From Armatimonadota bacterium (GTDB taxonomy: Bacteria; Armatimonadota; Fimbriimonadia; Fimbriimonadales; Fimbriimonadaceae): a stretch of 64,000 nt of DNA. Of the stretch, positions 51,346 to 59,959 are shown piece by piece; within the stretch, counting starts at the first letter, position 1; every line of letters starts with the position of its first letter. The notes below the pieces were generated by a model. The model made no database searches. It was not told the origin of the DNA and saw only the letters and a program-made list of their open reading frames with translations. A program made the translations under genes and the position numbers. Location: contig JACRPN010000022.1 in NCBI GenBank assembly GCA_016223145.1, positions 62,001 to 126,000 of the forward strand, read 5' to 3'.

Positions 51346-52887
51346 ATGCCACGTGCCCTCCTCTCTCTCACCGATAAGTCCGGCGCTGCCGATTTCGCCC
51401 ACGGGCTGGCTGATCTTGGGTTCGAGCTGATCAGCACGGGCGGCACGGCAAAGGCTCTGCGAGAGGCGGGCCTGGCGGTCCGCGACGTGAGCGACGTCAC
51501 CGGATTTCCGGAGATGATGGACGGGCGCGTCAAAACGCTGCACCCGATGGTCCACGGAGGGCTGCTGGGGGATCGGCGCAATCCGGGCCACGTTGCCGCC
51601 ATGGCTGAGGCCGGCATCACGGGGATCGACGTGCTCTGCGTCAACCTCTACGCATTCGAACAGACCGTCAGCGGGCCCCACGAGTTCGAAGCCGCCGTCG
51701 AATCCATCGACATCGGAGGTCCCGCGATGGTGCGCTCCGCCGCCAAAAACCATGCGTCGGTGCTGGTGGTGGTGGACCCTGCCGACTACGGCGCGGTTCT
51801 GGAGGCCCTCTCTGGCGAGGTTCCGGATTCGCTGAGGATCAGCCTTGCGGCGAAGGCGTTCCGGCACACGGCCTATTACGACTCGATGATCTCGCGCTAC
51901 ATGACCGAGCGCGCCGGCGGGTCGGAATGGCCCGAGAAGCTCACGCTCGGATGCCGCTGGGACGGGATGCCGCTTCGGTATGGAGAGAACCCGCACCAGA
52001 AGGGCGCACGCTACATCGACCCGTTGAACGCTCAGAGCGCGCTCACGCTGATCGGCTCCCAAGAAAAAGGGGTCAGCTACATCAACTGGCTAGACGCCCA
52101 AGGCGCTTGGGACCTGGTTTGCGAGCTTCCAAAGGGCGCCTGCGCGATCATCAAGCACGCCAACCCGTGCGGCGCGGCGCTTGGGGCGAACTTGGGGGAT
52201 AGCTACCGGCTGGCAAAGGCCTCCGACCCGGTTTCGAGCTTTGGCGGGATCGTGGGATTCAACCAAGTCGTGGATGAAGCCGCCGTTGCCGCCATGACCG
52301 AGAAAGGCAACTTCCTCGAGGTCATCGTGTCGGCGGGATGGGAGTCGGAGGACCTGATCGAGCGGTTTCGAGCGCATACCCAGTGGGCCGCGAATTGCAG
52401 GCTCTTGGTGGGAGATCCGGCAAGGCCGTACCGTGGCCGGTCCTTCCGAACGATGGGTGGCGGGGTGTTGGTGCAGGACGTGGACGTCGATCCCGGCGAG
52501 GCGGACTGGAAGGTCGTGACCGATCGGCAGCCGACCTCGGAGGAGTGGGAGGCCCTTCGGTTTCAGTGGAGGATCATACGTCACGTTTCCTCCAACGCCA
52601 TCGTCATCGGTTCGGCAACAAGGCTATTGGGAGTGGGCGCGGGCCAGATGAATCGCGTTCAGAGTGTCCGCCTCGCCTTGGCTCAAGCAGGTGAATCAGC
52701 CAATGGCGCAGCGCTCGCCAGCGACGCGTTCTTCCCGTTCCCGGACAGCCTCATCACCGCCGCCGAGGCGGGTGTGAGGGCCTTCATCCAGCCCGGCGGA
52801 AGCAAGAAGGACGACGAAGCCATCGCCGCCGCCAACGAGCGTGGACTCACGATGGTGTTCACGGGAGTCCGGCACTTCAAACACTGA
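51346..52887 (+). CDS. purH: bifunctional AICAR formyltransferase/IMP cyclohydrolase
   Basis: 513 aa, last two steps to IMP. N-terminal MGS-like cyclohydrolase: LALSDKSG-type start (LLSLTDKSGAADFA), ELISTGGTAKALREAG, GRVKTLHPMVHGGLL. C-terminal transformylase: LRYGENPHQKGA, the Lys-His pair in IIKHANPCGAA, SFGGIVGFN, and the end DAFFPFPDSL. Regular length. GAGGG lies about 4 nt before the ATG. Confidence 0.96.
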   Translation: MPRALLSLTDKSGAADFAHGLADLGFELISTGGTAKALREAGLAVRDVSDVTGFPEMMDGRVKTLHPMVHGGLLGDRRNPGHVAAMAEAGITGIDVLCVNLYAFEQTVSGPHEFEAAVESIDIGGPAMVRSAAKNHASVLVVVDPADYGAVLEALSGEVPDSLRISLAAKAFRHTAYYDSMISRYMTERAGGSEWPEKLTLGCRWDGMPLRYGENPHQKGARYIDPLNAQSALTLIGSQEKGVSYINWLDAQGAWDLVCELPKGACAIIKHANPCGAALGANLGDSYRLAKASDPVSSFGGIVGFNQVVDEAAVAAMTEKGNFLEVIVSAGWESEDLIERFRAHTQWAANCRLLVGDPARPYRGRSFRTMGGGVLVQDVDVDPGEADWKVVTDRQPTSEEWEALRFQWRIIRHVSSNAIVIGSATRLLGVGAGQMNRVQSVRLALAQAGESANGAALASDAFFPFPDSLITAAEAGVRAFIQPGGSKKDDEAIAAANERGLTMVFTGVRHFKH

Positions 52888-52896
52888 TCCCGAAGT

Positions 52897-53018
52897 CTCC
52901 CACCCTCCCGACTTCGTTCCCTTCGCTTCGCTCGGCGGGATCTGCGACAACCCCTCCCTTCCCGACAAGGCGGGACTCGGAAGCATTTTCGACTGCGTCA
53001 AGAACAAGGGAGGGGCCC
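52897..53018 (+). repeat. dispersed palindromic element, copy 5 (extended form)
   Basis: Left module TCTCCCACCCTCCCGACTTCG..CGGGATCTGCGACAA (shared almost base for base with the copy at 62.7 kb), then arms CCCCTCCCT/AGGGAGGGG. The loop contains TTCCCGACAAGGCGGGA..GGAAGCATTTT (shared with 26.05 kb) and CGACTGCGTCAA (shared with 13.8 kb). Confidence 0.85.
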
Positions 53019-53106
53019 CCGACCTCATATCCCAAACCCCATATCCCAAACCCCATACCCCATCCCCCATCCCCCAAGACCTCGGACCTCAGACCTCGCA
53101 CCAGTA
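53019..53106. repeat. short tandem repeats upstream of ubiA-like gene
   Basis: CATATCCCAAACCC, CATACCC, CATCCC in succession, then ACCTCGGACCTCAGACCTCG. No coding signal. Confidence 0.75.
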
Positions 53107-53133
53107 AGCCGACGCTTAAGTACACTCTCCGGC

Positions 53134-54087
53134 ATGGCGACCGCCGCCCGGGGATTCGGCGCGCTCCGGGTCTATCTGGAGATGATCAAGATCGAACACT
53201 CGATCTTCGCGCTGCCGTTCGCGATGATCGGGATGATGTGGGGTAGCCGGACGGTCGAGCGGGAGCCGCACGTCGTTTACCAGTTGCCGGAAGGGGCCAC
53301 CTATGTTCCACCTGGGTACCCGGGGAGCCCCTGGCCTGGCTGGCCGACCTTCCTCTTGATCGTGCTCGCGATGGTGAGTTGCCGCAGCGCGGCGATGGCG
53401 TTCAACCGGATCGCGGATCGGGCGATAGACGCGGACAATCCGAGGACCAAAATGCGGGCTTTGCCGGCGGGGCTGCTGCAGCTTAGGCACGCCAACCTGT
53501 TCTTCTTCGGATCGAGCGCCGTGTTCGTGACGGCGGCGGCACTGCTGAACCCCCTCTCGCTGATGCTGAGCCCCGTGGCATTGTTGGTGACGCTCGGTTA
53601 CAGCCTGACCAAGCGCTTCACGCCGCTCTGCCACTTCGTGCTGGGGCTGAGCCTGGGGATCGCGCCGGCCGCAGCGTGGATCGCGGTGACGGGGACGCTA
53701 AGCTGGGCGATCCTGCCGATCACGTTCGCGGTGCTCTTCTGGACCGCGGGGTTCGACATCCTCTATGCGCTGCAGGATGTCGAGTTCGACCGGGGGCATG
53801 GGCTGAGATCGCTCCCGGCCTGGGTGGGGGTTCACCGAGCTCTCCTTATTAGTCGTATGTGTCATATAGGAGCGGTGCTGGCATTGGCTCTGGGCGGAGT
53901 CCTGGTCGGCGCGGGGCTGTGGTTCTATGTGGGGGTGGCGTTTGCGGCGGCGCTGCTGGCGTATGAGCAGAGCCTGGTGAAGCCGAACGACCTCTCTAGG
54001 ATCAATCTGGCGTTCTTCACGCTCAACGGATACGTGTCGCTGGGCGTATTCGTGTTTGCTCTAGTGGATGTGGTGGTTGGTTCCTAA
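53134..54087 (+). CDS. UbiA-family aromatic prenyltransferase
   Basis: 317 aa, about eight membrane helices. First Asp-rich motif NRIADRAIDADNPRT and second DVEFDRGHGLRSLP match 4-hydroxybenzoate polyprenyltransferases (UbiA/MqnP), which join a polyprenyl tail to the quinone headgroup. An unusual hydrophilic Pro/Gly-rich loop (about residues 34-65) sits between helices 1 and 2. MqnP (futalosine menaquinone route) or UbiA cannot be separated here. TACACT ends 7 nt before the ATG. Confidence 0.92.
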   Translation: MATAARGFGALRVYLEMIKIEHSIFALPFAMIGMMWGSRTVEREPHVVYQLPEGATYVPPGYPGSPWPGWPTFLLIVLAMVSCRSAAMAFNRIADRAIDADNPRTKMRALPAGLLQLRHANLFFFGSSAVFVTAAALLNPLSLMLSPVALLVTLGYSLTKRFTPLCHFVLGLSLGIAPAAAWIAVTGTLSWAILPITFAVLFWTAGFDILYALQDVEFDRGHGLRSLPAWVGVHRALLISRMCHIGAVLALALGGVLVGAGLWFYVGVAFAAALLAYEQSLVKPNDLSRINLAFFTLNGYVSLGVFVFALVDVVVGS

Positions 54088-54096
54088 GGAGAGGTC

Positions 54097-54621
54097 ATGG
54101 AGGTTGTTACGAGAGAGTTCTCCTTGCCGGCTGTTCAGGCGAAATCGATAGCTCGGAAACTGATCGTTAGGAACGGGCTCTGGAAGGTGCCAGTGGTCAT
54201 CGGAGTACAAGGTCCGGTGTGGTTCTTAATCGTGTGGAGGCACTCTCTGTGGTGGGCGTTTGTCTTCGCGGCCGCATACATCCTGGGGGCGCTCCACCTA
54301 TCCCGACGTCTCTTGGGAATGTATGAGCGTTCACTCCAGCAAATGGGGTTCGGACAGAACTCTCCGATGTACGTTAGGTTCTCGGACACTGGTGCTGAGG
54401 CGTTTTCCGACGGCAAAAGAGGACTGTCGCTCCCTCTTTCGGACATTATCAGCTGCGAACGGCTTTGTGGAGTTCTACTCATGGGGACTTTGGAGGGAAA
54501 GAACTTGGCAGTTCCATTGGCGGCGTTCTCCGCAGAAACAGATCTCCTTGCCGTCGAACACCAACTCAATCTAGCAGTCACTGATAACCGTGGGCTGAAG
54601 CTAAGCGGAGCTGCCTCGTGA
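54097..54621 (+). CDS. YcxB-like membrane protein
   Basis: 174 aa with two membrane helices (VVIGVQGPVWFLIVW; LWWAFVFAAAYILGALHL) and a C-terminal beta domain (MYVRFSDTGAEAFSDGKRGLSLPLSDI) of the kind called YcxB-like. Function unknown. GGAGAGG precedes the ATG, 9 bp after the ubiA stop. Lower GC than the flanks. Overlaps the next gene by 4 bases. Confidence 0.75.
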   Translation: MEVVTREFSLPAVQAKSIARKLIVRNGLWKVPVVIGVQGPVWFLIVWRHSLWWAFVFAAAYILGALHLSRRLLGMYERSLQQMGFGQNSPMYVRFSDTGAEAFSDGKRGLSLPLSDIISCERLCGVLLMGTLEGKNLAVPLAAFSAETDLLAVEHQLNLAVTDNRGLKLSGAAS

Positions 54622-56024
54622 AAGTCGCCGTTGTCGGAGCAGGGATTTCGGGGCTGTATGCCGCGCGGAGGGTGGAGGCTTCCGGCGCGGAGGTGCGCGT
54701 CTTTGAGGCCACCGACCGCCTCGGCGGGCGCATCCAGACCGTCCACCGCGACGGCCTGGTCTATGAGGCCGCCGCCGAGTGGATCCTCCCCGAGCACCAG
54801 CGCGCGCTGACCTTGGCGCGCAGCCTCGGGCTGCCGCCCATCGAGAGCCCCACCGGGCCGAACACGCTGTTCTACAAGGGCGAGACGAACTCCGGCGCGA
54901 GCCTCTGGGAGGACGCCGCTCTCGACGACCAACGCCTGAAACAGGAGCTCGACTCGCTGCTGGAGACCCTAGACAACCCCAAGGTCACGGCGTTCCAGGT
55001 TGGGCGGCTGGACACCCTGAGCCTGCAGATCCTCATCAAGTCCAAAGCGCTCAGCGAGCGCGGGGCGTGGTGGCTGGAATCCAAACTCCGCGCCGAGATG
55101 CGCGAGGACCCCGGGCGGATCAGCGTCTACGGCTATCTGGTTCAGGCCAAGCGCGATCGGGCACGCGCCGCTTCCACCACGGCGTTTCGTATTCCTGGAG
55201 GCATGTCGGAGCTGGTCGCAAAGCTCGCCGCCAGCCTGAAGAGCCCAGTCCAGACCGGCAAGCGCCTCGTGAATACCGAATGGAAGGAAAACCAGGTGTT
55301 CCTGACCTTCGCCGACGGGACGAGTGAGAACTTCGACCAGGCGGTCCTCGCCATGCCGCCCAAAGCGCTGCTGCAGGTGGCCATCACTCCATCCATCTCC
55401 CCCAAAAAGCGAGCGGCCTGGGAGGCGGCGGTCTACGGCCGGGCGGTCAAGGTGTGTTTGGAGTTCAGCCGGGACTGGTGGACCGAGATCGGCTGGAACG
55501 GCCGGTTGATGACGAATAGGCCGATCCAGCGGACTTGGGACGGAACTCTGGGGTCTGGGGTGCAGGGTCTGGGGTCTGGGCCCGACAAGGCAGCCGTGTC
55601 GGACATGTCGGACCGGTCGGACAAGGCTGACAAGTCAGATCAGACGAACACCGGAAGTTCTGCCCCCCCAACCGCAACAGACCGCCCCTCGGTCCTCAAC
55701 GTCTGGATCTGCGGCAAGGCCGCTGAGAGTTGGGCCCGGTTCTCCGACCCCGTTCGCGGGTGCCTGGAAGACCTCGCCGGCCACTTCCCTCAGGCGAAGG
55801 AGCACTTCACAGGTGGGACCTGGACCGCGTGGCTGGCCGATTCACCCTCGGGCGGGGCCTACATGTTCCCCTCGACCGGATTCGTGCTCGCTCACAGCGA
55901 GAACCTCATCACGCCGGAGGGTCGGCTTCACTTTGCGGGCGACTTCTGGGGAGAGAGCGCCGGCCGCATCGAGGGTGCGCTGGATTCGGCGGAGCGGGTG
56001 TCCACAGAGGTATCGCTCTCTTGA
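54618..56024 (+). CDS. flavin-containing amine oxidase
   Basis: 468 aa. FAD-binding dinucleotide motif VAVVGAGISGLYAARRV, then FEATDRLGGRIQTV, and the C-terminal LHFAGDFWGESAGRIEGALDSAER that closes the FAD site in monoamine oxidases and related enzymes. Substrate unknown. Around residues 310-345 it carries a Gly/Ser/Asp insertion (SGVQGLGSG, then SDMSDRSDKADKSD) encoded by two repeat types. This sits in a strand-rich substrate-domain region where family members have a short turn. Confidence 0.9.
   Translation: MKVAVVGAGISGLYAARRVEASGAEVRVFEATDRLGGRIQTVHRDGLVYEAAAEWILPEHQRALTLARSLGLPPIESPTGPNTLFYKGETNSGASLWEDAALDDQRLKQELDSLLETLDNPKVTAFQVGRLDTLSLQILIKSKALSERGAWWLESKLRAEMREDPGRISVYGYLVQAKRDRARAASTTAFRIPGGMSELVAKLAASLKSPVQTGKRLVNTEWKENQVFLTFADGTSENFDQAVLAMPPKALLQVAITPSISPKKRAAWEAAVYGRAVKVCLEFSRDWWTEIGWNGRLMTNRPIQRTWDGTLGSGVQGLGSGPDKAAVSDMSDRSDKADKSDQTNTGSSAPPTATDRPSVLNVWICGKAAESWARFSDPVRGCLEDLAGHFPQAKEHFTGGTWTAWLADSPSGGAYMFPSTGFVLAHSENLITPEGRLHFAGDFWGESAGRIEGALDSAERVSTEVSLS
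55546..55645. repeat. two repeat tracts inside the amine oxidase gene
   Basis: CTGGGGT/CTGGGGTGCAGGGT words (55546-55581), then GTCGGACATGTCGGACCGG-type decamers (55597-55645). The first matches, reversed, the asnS insertion; the second matches the pyrG-pyrR spacer. Together about 33 codons with no stop. Confidence 0.8.
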
Positions 56025-57682
56025 CCTTGCTGAACAACTTCCTCTGGGCCTTTGATGGTTCGCCGCAAGAGATGCTCATCGAGCATGGGCGCGTGGTCTG
56101 GCGTCGCGGGCCAAGCCCCGAGCGCCCCGAGGGAGCACAGGTCCAGGACCTTGGTGGCCAACTGCTGATGCCCGCCTTCATCGACGCGCACTGCCACTTT
56201 CTGCCGACCGGGCTCGACCTTTTGAAGTTGAACCTCGGCGGTTGCGGAACGCGCGATGAGGTGCTAGCGAGGCTCAGGGATTGGGAGCGCAACATGGAGC
56301 CGGGAAAGTGGCTGCATGCGGTCCACTACGATCAGACGCGGTTTTCGGACGGAGTTCACCTGACGCGCTGGGATCTCGATCGGGTGATTCCCAGCCGGCC
56401 GGTGTTGCTGCGACACGTGAGCGGGCACGCCAGCGTGGCGAACACGGCGGCGCTCCAGGCGGCGGGTGTTCCTGATGGAGCCCCGGACCCGAAGGGCGGA
56501 TCGTTCGGGCGGGACGCCTCGGGCAGACTGGACGGCACGCTCTTTGAGAGGGTCCACGAGGAAGTCACCGCCGGGGCGCCGGACCCCAGTTTCGAGGAGA
56601 TGGTGCAGGGGATCCTGCTCGCGGGCAAGCGAATGAAAGAGCTGGGAATCGCCTGTGCCACCGACATGATGACCGGGCGATTCGGGCTCGCGCAGGAGCT
56701 CGACGCCTATGAGGAGGCGGTGAAACGGGGCTGCGAGGCAAGGGTGCGGCTGTATCCGGTGTGGTCGGCGGTGTTTGGGGGTCGAGGGATGGGCGACGAG
56801 GCGCTGCGGGAGCGGACCCGGCACTGGAATGCCGATCTGATCAAGCTGTGTGGCGTGAAGATCTTTGCCGATGGGGCGGTAGGCGCCGGGACGGCTGCAA
56901 TCTATGGGAGGTATGTGGCATCTGAGTTGTCTCCCCCCCCAACCCCCTCCTCAGTTTCCGCCGGAGCGAAAACCAAGGAGGGGGCTCCGGAGTCTCCCAC
57001 CCCAACCCCTCCCTCAGTTTCCGCCGGAGCGAAAACCAAGGGAGGGGCTTCCGGAACCTCCACCCCTCTGCCCACTCCCCCTATCGCCTCGCTACAAGGG
57101 GAGGGGGCTCAGACTTCTGGGCAGCTCCTTTATGCTCCTGAGCGGCTGAACGAGATGGTGCGGACCGCGCACAGCTCGGGATTTCGGATTGCGATCCACT
57201 CGATCGGGGATTACGCCACGGACCTCGTGATGGATGTCCTGGAGGCCACCGGCGAGCCAAGCAGACACCGCATCGAACACGCGATGCTGCTCTCAGATTC
57301 TCAGATCGAGCGTTTGGCGGGCCTTGGATGCCACGTCTCGATGCAGCCCGAGTTTCTGATCCGGTTCGCCCACGCCTACAAGCGGCAGCTTGGCCCCGAG
57401 CGAGCCTCGAAGATCAAAAGAATGCGCTCAGTGGTGGACGCGGGAATCGCGCTAAGCCTCAGCTCCGACCGGCCGATCGTCTCGGGCGACCCTTGGGTGG
57501 GGGTTCGGTGTGCATCGGATAGGCCGGAGGGGTTCGACCCTGCCGAAAACCTGACACGCATGGAGGCACTGCTCGGCTACACCCAGAAGGCCGCGGAAGC
57601 CAACGAGGACGGCGGCCGCATGGGCTCGCTCAGTGAAGGCCAGCTTGCGGACTGGATCGTCTGCGAGGGCGATTCGCGATAG
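56021..57682 (+). CDS. amidohydrolase (YtcJ-like, amidohydro_3)
   Basis: 553 aa from a TTG at 56021 that overlaps the amine oxidase stop (TTGA). Metal motif DAHCHF near residue 55, GHASVANTAAL, KIFADGAVGAGTAA, AIHSIGDYATDLVMD, HRIEHAMLL and SSDRPIVSGDP. Family members hydrolyse amides such as N-formyl or carbamoyl compounds; substrate unknown. Between the ADGAVGAG block and QLLYAPERL it carries about 60 extra residues (PSVSAGAKTKGGA repeated), coded by three palindromic elements in tandem. Confidence 0.9.
   Translation: MTLLNNFLWAFDGSPQEMLIEHGRVVWRRGPSPERPEGAQVQDLGGQLLMPAFIDAHCHFLPTGLDLLKLNLGGCGTRDEVLARLRDWERNMEPGKWLHAVHYDQTRFSDGVHLTRWDLDRVIPSRPVLLRHVSGHASVANTAALQAAGVPDGAPDPKGGSFGRDASGRLDGTLFERVHEEVTAGAPDPSFEEMVQGILLAGKRMKELGIACATDMMTGRFGLAQELDAYEEAVKRGCEARVRLYPVWSAVFGGRGMGDEALRERTRHWNADLIKLCGVKIFADGAVGAGTAAIYGRYVASELSPPPTPSSVSAGAKTKEGAPESPTPTPPSVSAGAKTKGGASGTSTPLPTPPIASLQGEGAQTSGQLLYAPERLNEMVRTAHSSGFRIAIHSIGDYATDLVMDVLEATGEPSRHRIEHAMLLSDSQIERLAGLGCHVSMQPEFLIRFAHAYKRQLGPERASKIKRMRSVVDAGIALSLSSDRPIVSGDPWVGVRCASDRPEGFDPAENLTRMEALLGYTQKAAEANEDGGRMGSLSEGQLADWIVCEGDSR
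56933..57110 (+). repeat. three palindromic elements in tandem inside the amidohydrolase gene
   Basis: Copy 6 (56941-56986, arms CCCCCTCCT/AGGAGGGGG), copy 7 (57003-57050, arms CCCCTCCCT/AGGGAGGGG), both with loop TTTCCGCCGGAGCGAAAACC, and a third variant (57074-57110, ACTCCCCCT..AGGGGAGGGGG, loop ATCGCCTCGCTACA). No frame break and no stop in this orientation. Confidence 0.9.
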
Positions 57683-57861
57683 GCGATGCGCGATGAGAGA
57701 AGGGCGCTGGGCGAATCTGGGATAGAGGATAGAGAACTCCAAGAAACTATCCTTTATCCCTGACCCACTTATCCCTTATCGAATATCACCAAACACCTGA
57801 GGACCTAAAAACCTGACCACCTGACAACCCAAGAATCTCAGCAACCACGCACCTGCGCAGC
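57683..57861. repeat. short tandem repeats between convergent genes
   Basis: GCGATAGGCGATGCGCGATG, GATAGAGGATAGAG, TTATCCCTGACCCACTTATCCC, ACCTGAGGACCTAAAAACC and CACGCACCTGCGCAG words. About 180 bp with no gene and no clear terminator. Confidence 0.75.
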
Positions 57862-58791
57862 TCACACCTTGCTCTTGAAGTACTCAATCGTCCTTCTTAG
57901 CCCCTCTTCGACCGACGTTTTCGGCTCCCAACCGAGGACCGTGCGCGCACGCGTAAGGTCGGGGCGGCGCTGCTTCGGGTCGTCAATTGCCGCCTCAAGG
58001 TGGACGATCTCGCTGTCTGAGCCTGTCAACTTGAGGATGAGCTTGGCGAACTCGAGGATCGGAAACTCGAACTCGGCGCCGATGTTGACGGGCTCCTGAT
58101 AGTTGGATTCCGCCAGCATCAAGGTGCCCTCGATCGTATCGTCCACGTAGCAGAAGCTCCGTGTGTGCAAGCCGTCGCCATACACCGTGAGAGGTTCGCC
58201 GCGCAGGGCCTGGGCGATAAAGTTGGGCACCACGCGCCCATCGTCAAGCCGCATTCGGGGGCCGTAGGTGTTGAAAAACCGCGTGATCCGCGTGTCCACC
58301 TTGTGGAAGTTTCTATAGGCCATGGTCATGGATTCGGCGTAGCGTTTGGATTCGTCGTAGACGCCCCTTGGGCCGATCGGGTTGACGTTGCCCCAATAGG
58401 TCTCCGGCTGCGGAGAGACGAGGGGGTCGCCATAGACCTCGCTGGTGCTGGAGATGAGGAACTTCGCGCCCTTGGCCTTGGCAAGGCCGAGCGCCTTGTG
58501 GGTTCCCAGAGCACCAACCTTGAGCACCTGAATCGGAAACCGCTCGAAGTCGACCGGGCTTGCCGGGCTGGCGAAGTGGAAGATGAAGTCCACCGGGCCA
58601 TCCAGGTAGAGAAACTCGGTGACGTACTGCTTGATGAAACGGACCTGCGGGTTGCCGAGGTGCTGGACCAAGTTGTCGGTCGAACCGGTGATCAGGTTGT
58701 CGATCACGACGACGTCCCATCCCCGCTCAACAAGGCGATCCACCAGGTGGGAGCCGAGGAACCCCGCCCCTCCCGTCACAACGGCGCGCAT
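57862..58791 (-). CDS. NAD-dependent sugar-nucleotide epimerase/dehydratase (UDP-xylose synthase-like)
   Basis: 309 aa extended [17 protein letters not shown] cofactor loop, [11 protein letters not shown], catalytic Ser/Thr in STSEVYGDP, Tyr-x-x-x-Lys in [11 protein letters not shown], then [21 protein letters not shown] and [11 protein letters not shown]. The ASPASP and [10 protein letters not shown] motifs favour UDP-glucuronate decarboxylase. Makes precursors for surface polysaccharide. CATAAT lies exactly 6 nt before the ATG (58798-58803, minus strand), no Shine-Dalgarno. Confidence 0.92.
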   Translation of the reverse strand: MRAVVTGGAGFLGSHLVDRLVERGWDVVVIDNLITGSTDNLVQHLGNPQVRFIKQYVTEFLYLDGPVDFIFHFASPASPVDFERFPIQVLKVGALGTHKALGLAKAKGAKFLISSTSEVYGDPLVSPQPETYWGNVNPIGPRGVYDESKRYAESMTMAYRNFHKVDTRITRFFNTYGPRMRLDDGRVVPNFIAQALRGEPLTVYGDGLHTRSFCYVDDTIEGTLMLAESNYQEPVNIGAEFEFPILEFAKLILKLTGSDSEIVHLEAAIDDPKQRRPDLTRARTVLGWEPKTSVEEGLRRTIEYFKSKV

Positions 58792-58847
58792 GGCCTGATT
58801 ATGCGTGAGGATGAACGAAGGCGCGTAAAGGCTATGAAGGCTGCCCG

Positions 58848-58965
58848 TGGGGCAGACCCTCAGTCTGCCGGGGGCAAGCATGTCCTGCACAGGTGTGAAG
58901 AAGGCCGAGGGTTCCCTAAGAACAATGAAGGTGTCCCGTGGGGCAGACTCTCAGTCAACCTTTGG
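58848..58965. repeat. direct repeat with hairpin potential
   Basis: CCCGTGGGGCAGACCCTCAG (58852-58871 region) and CCCGTGGGGCAGACTCTCAG (about 58935) are near-identical 20-mers 80 bp apart; the first is followed by GTCTGCCGGGGG, which pairs with CCCGTGGGGCAGAC. Confidence 0.65.
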
Positions 58966-59004
58966 CCGCAGGACCGAGCTTGGACTCTGCCGGGGTATTG
59001 AGGT

Positions 59005-59688
59005 ATGCCTGAGGGCGAGGCAGAACCAGAGATGAAACCGATCCTCAACACCGATTCGATGGCGCAAACCCTGTGGTCGCTTGAGCGGGCAAGGCTCGAA
59101 GGGCGCCCGCAGAACGAACCTGCCGTTTCCGAAACCCTTCGGTGGATAGCGGGCCGACAAGGGTTGCCGGGGGCCTATGCGACGCACCTGTTCATGCCCA
59201 CGCAGCACGATGTTGAGTCCCGGAACGGGACGCCTACCTACGAGGACAACTCGATGAGTCGGGTCGGAGTGATACACGTCTTGGGTGAGGAATCGACCAG
59301 GGCGCTGGCCCTTTGGGGAGTCGACACGGGATGGGACCGCGAGAAGGCGAGCCGGGTGATCGCTTCATTCGATCGTGGGTCGGCGAGGTTCTGCTGCTAT
59401 CGGTGCTCGGTGGCTTGGTGGCGCGCTCTCTCCGCGACCCGGATACCAGCGTGTGAGGCGATTTTGGCAAGGGCGGTTCGATGGGTCGAGGACTCGATGG
59501 AGAGGAGTAGGCCCTATGGCTTTCCGTTCTTCTATCTGCTGCTGGCGCTTTCCGAGATGCCGATTCCCGAGGTGGAGCGGCTGAAGCCGCTGCTCCGCCC
59601 GCCCGCCGAGAGGGCCTTGAAAGGGCTTGTCGGGAACGACACCCGAACGTTCTTCCGACGCTGCGCAGCCGAGTGGGCGGTGAGCTAA
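59005..59688 (+). CDS. hypothetical protein
   Basis: 227 aa, no signal peptide or membrane segment. Helical, with RFCCYRCSVAWWRAL near the centre and a repeated Arg/Glu/Trp character (LWSLERARLEG, VRWVEDSMERSRPYG). The layout suggests a superhelical prenyltransferase/terpenoid-cyclase-like toroid, but that is a guess and no active-site motif is visible. Ends 6 bp before the tRNA-Gln on the other strand. Confidence 0.65.
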   Translation: MPEGEAEPEMKPILNTDSMAQTLWSLERARLEGRPQNEPAVSETLRWIAGRQGLPGAYATHLFMPTQHDVESRNGTPTYEDNSMSRVGVIHVLGEESTRALALWGVDTGWDREKASRVIASFDRGSARFCCYRCSVAWWRALSATRIPACEAILARAVRWVEDSMERSRPYGFPFFYLLLALSEMPIPEVERLKPLLRPPAERALKGLVGNDTRTFFRRCAAEWAVS

Positions 59689-59694
59689 GGGAGT

Positions 59695-59770
59695 TGGCTG
59701 CCCGATCAGGTCTCGAACCTGAAACCTCCTGATCCAGAGTCAGGCGCTCTGCCAATTGAGCTATCGGGCA
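59695..59770 (-). tRNA. tRNA-Gln (anticodon CUG)
   Basis: 76 nt with encoded CCA. Acceptor TGCCCGA/TCGGGCA, D arm GCTC/GAGC, anticodon stem CCTGA/TCAGG with loop CTCTGGA giving CUG at 34-36, variable AGGTT, T arm TCAGG/CCTGA with loop TTCGAGA. The U1-A72 pair and G73 discriminator are tRNA-Gln identity features. glnS lies 3 kb away. Confidence 0.97.
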
Positions 59771-59846
59771 ATGGGATGGATATGATACCCGCGGGGGGCA
59801 ATGGGGAGTTCTCAGGTGCTCAGGCATTCGTCAGTCGTGTCTCCAC

Positions 59847-59892
59847 CCCCAACCCCCTCCTCATTTACGAACCAAAACGAGGAGGGGGCTAC
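59847..59892 (+). repeat. dispersed palindromic element, copy 8
   Basis: CCAACCCCCTCCTC, loop ATTTACGAACCAAAAC, GAGGAGGGGGCT. Arms are perfectly paired; the loop is shared with the copy at 26.05 kb. Confidence 0.85.
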
Positions 59893-59959
59893 TTGCCCTT
59901 CGCCCTTCGCCGTTCGTACCCCCTCCCCCGACCGTGTCTTCCCGCGACACAATGGGGCC

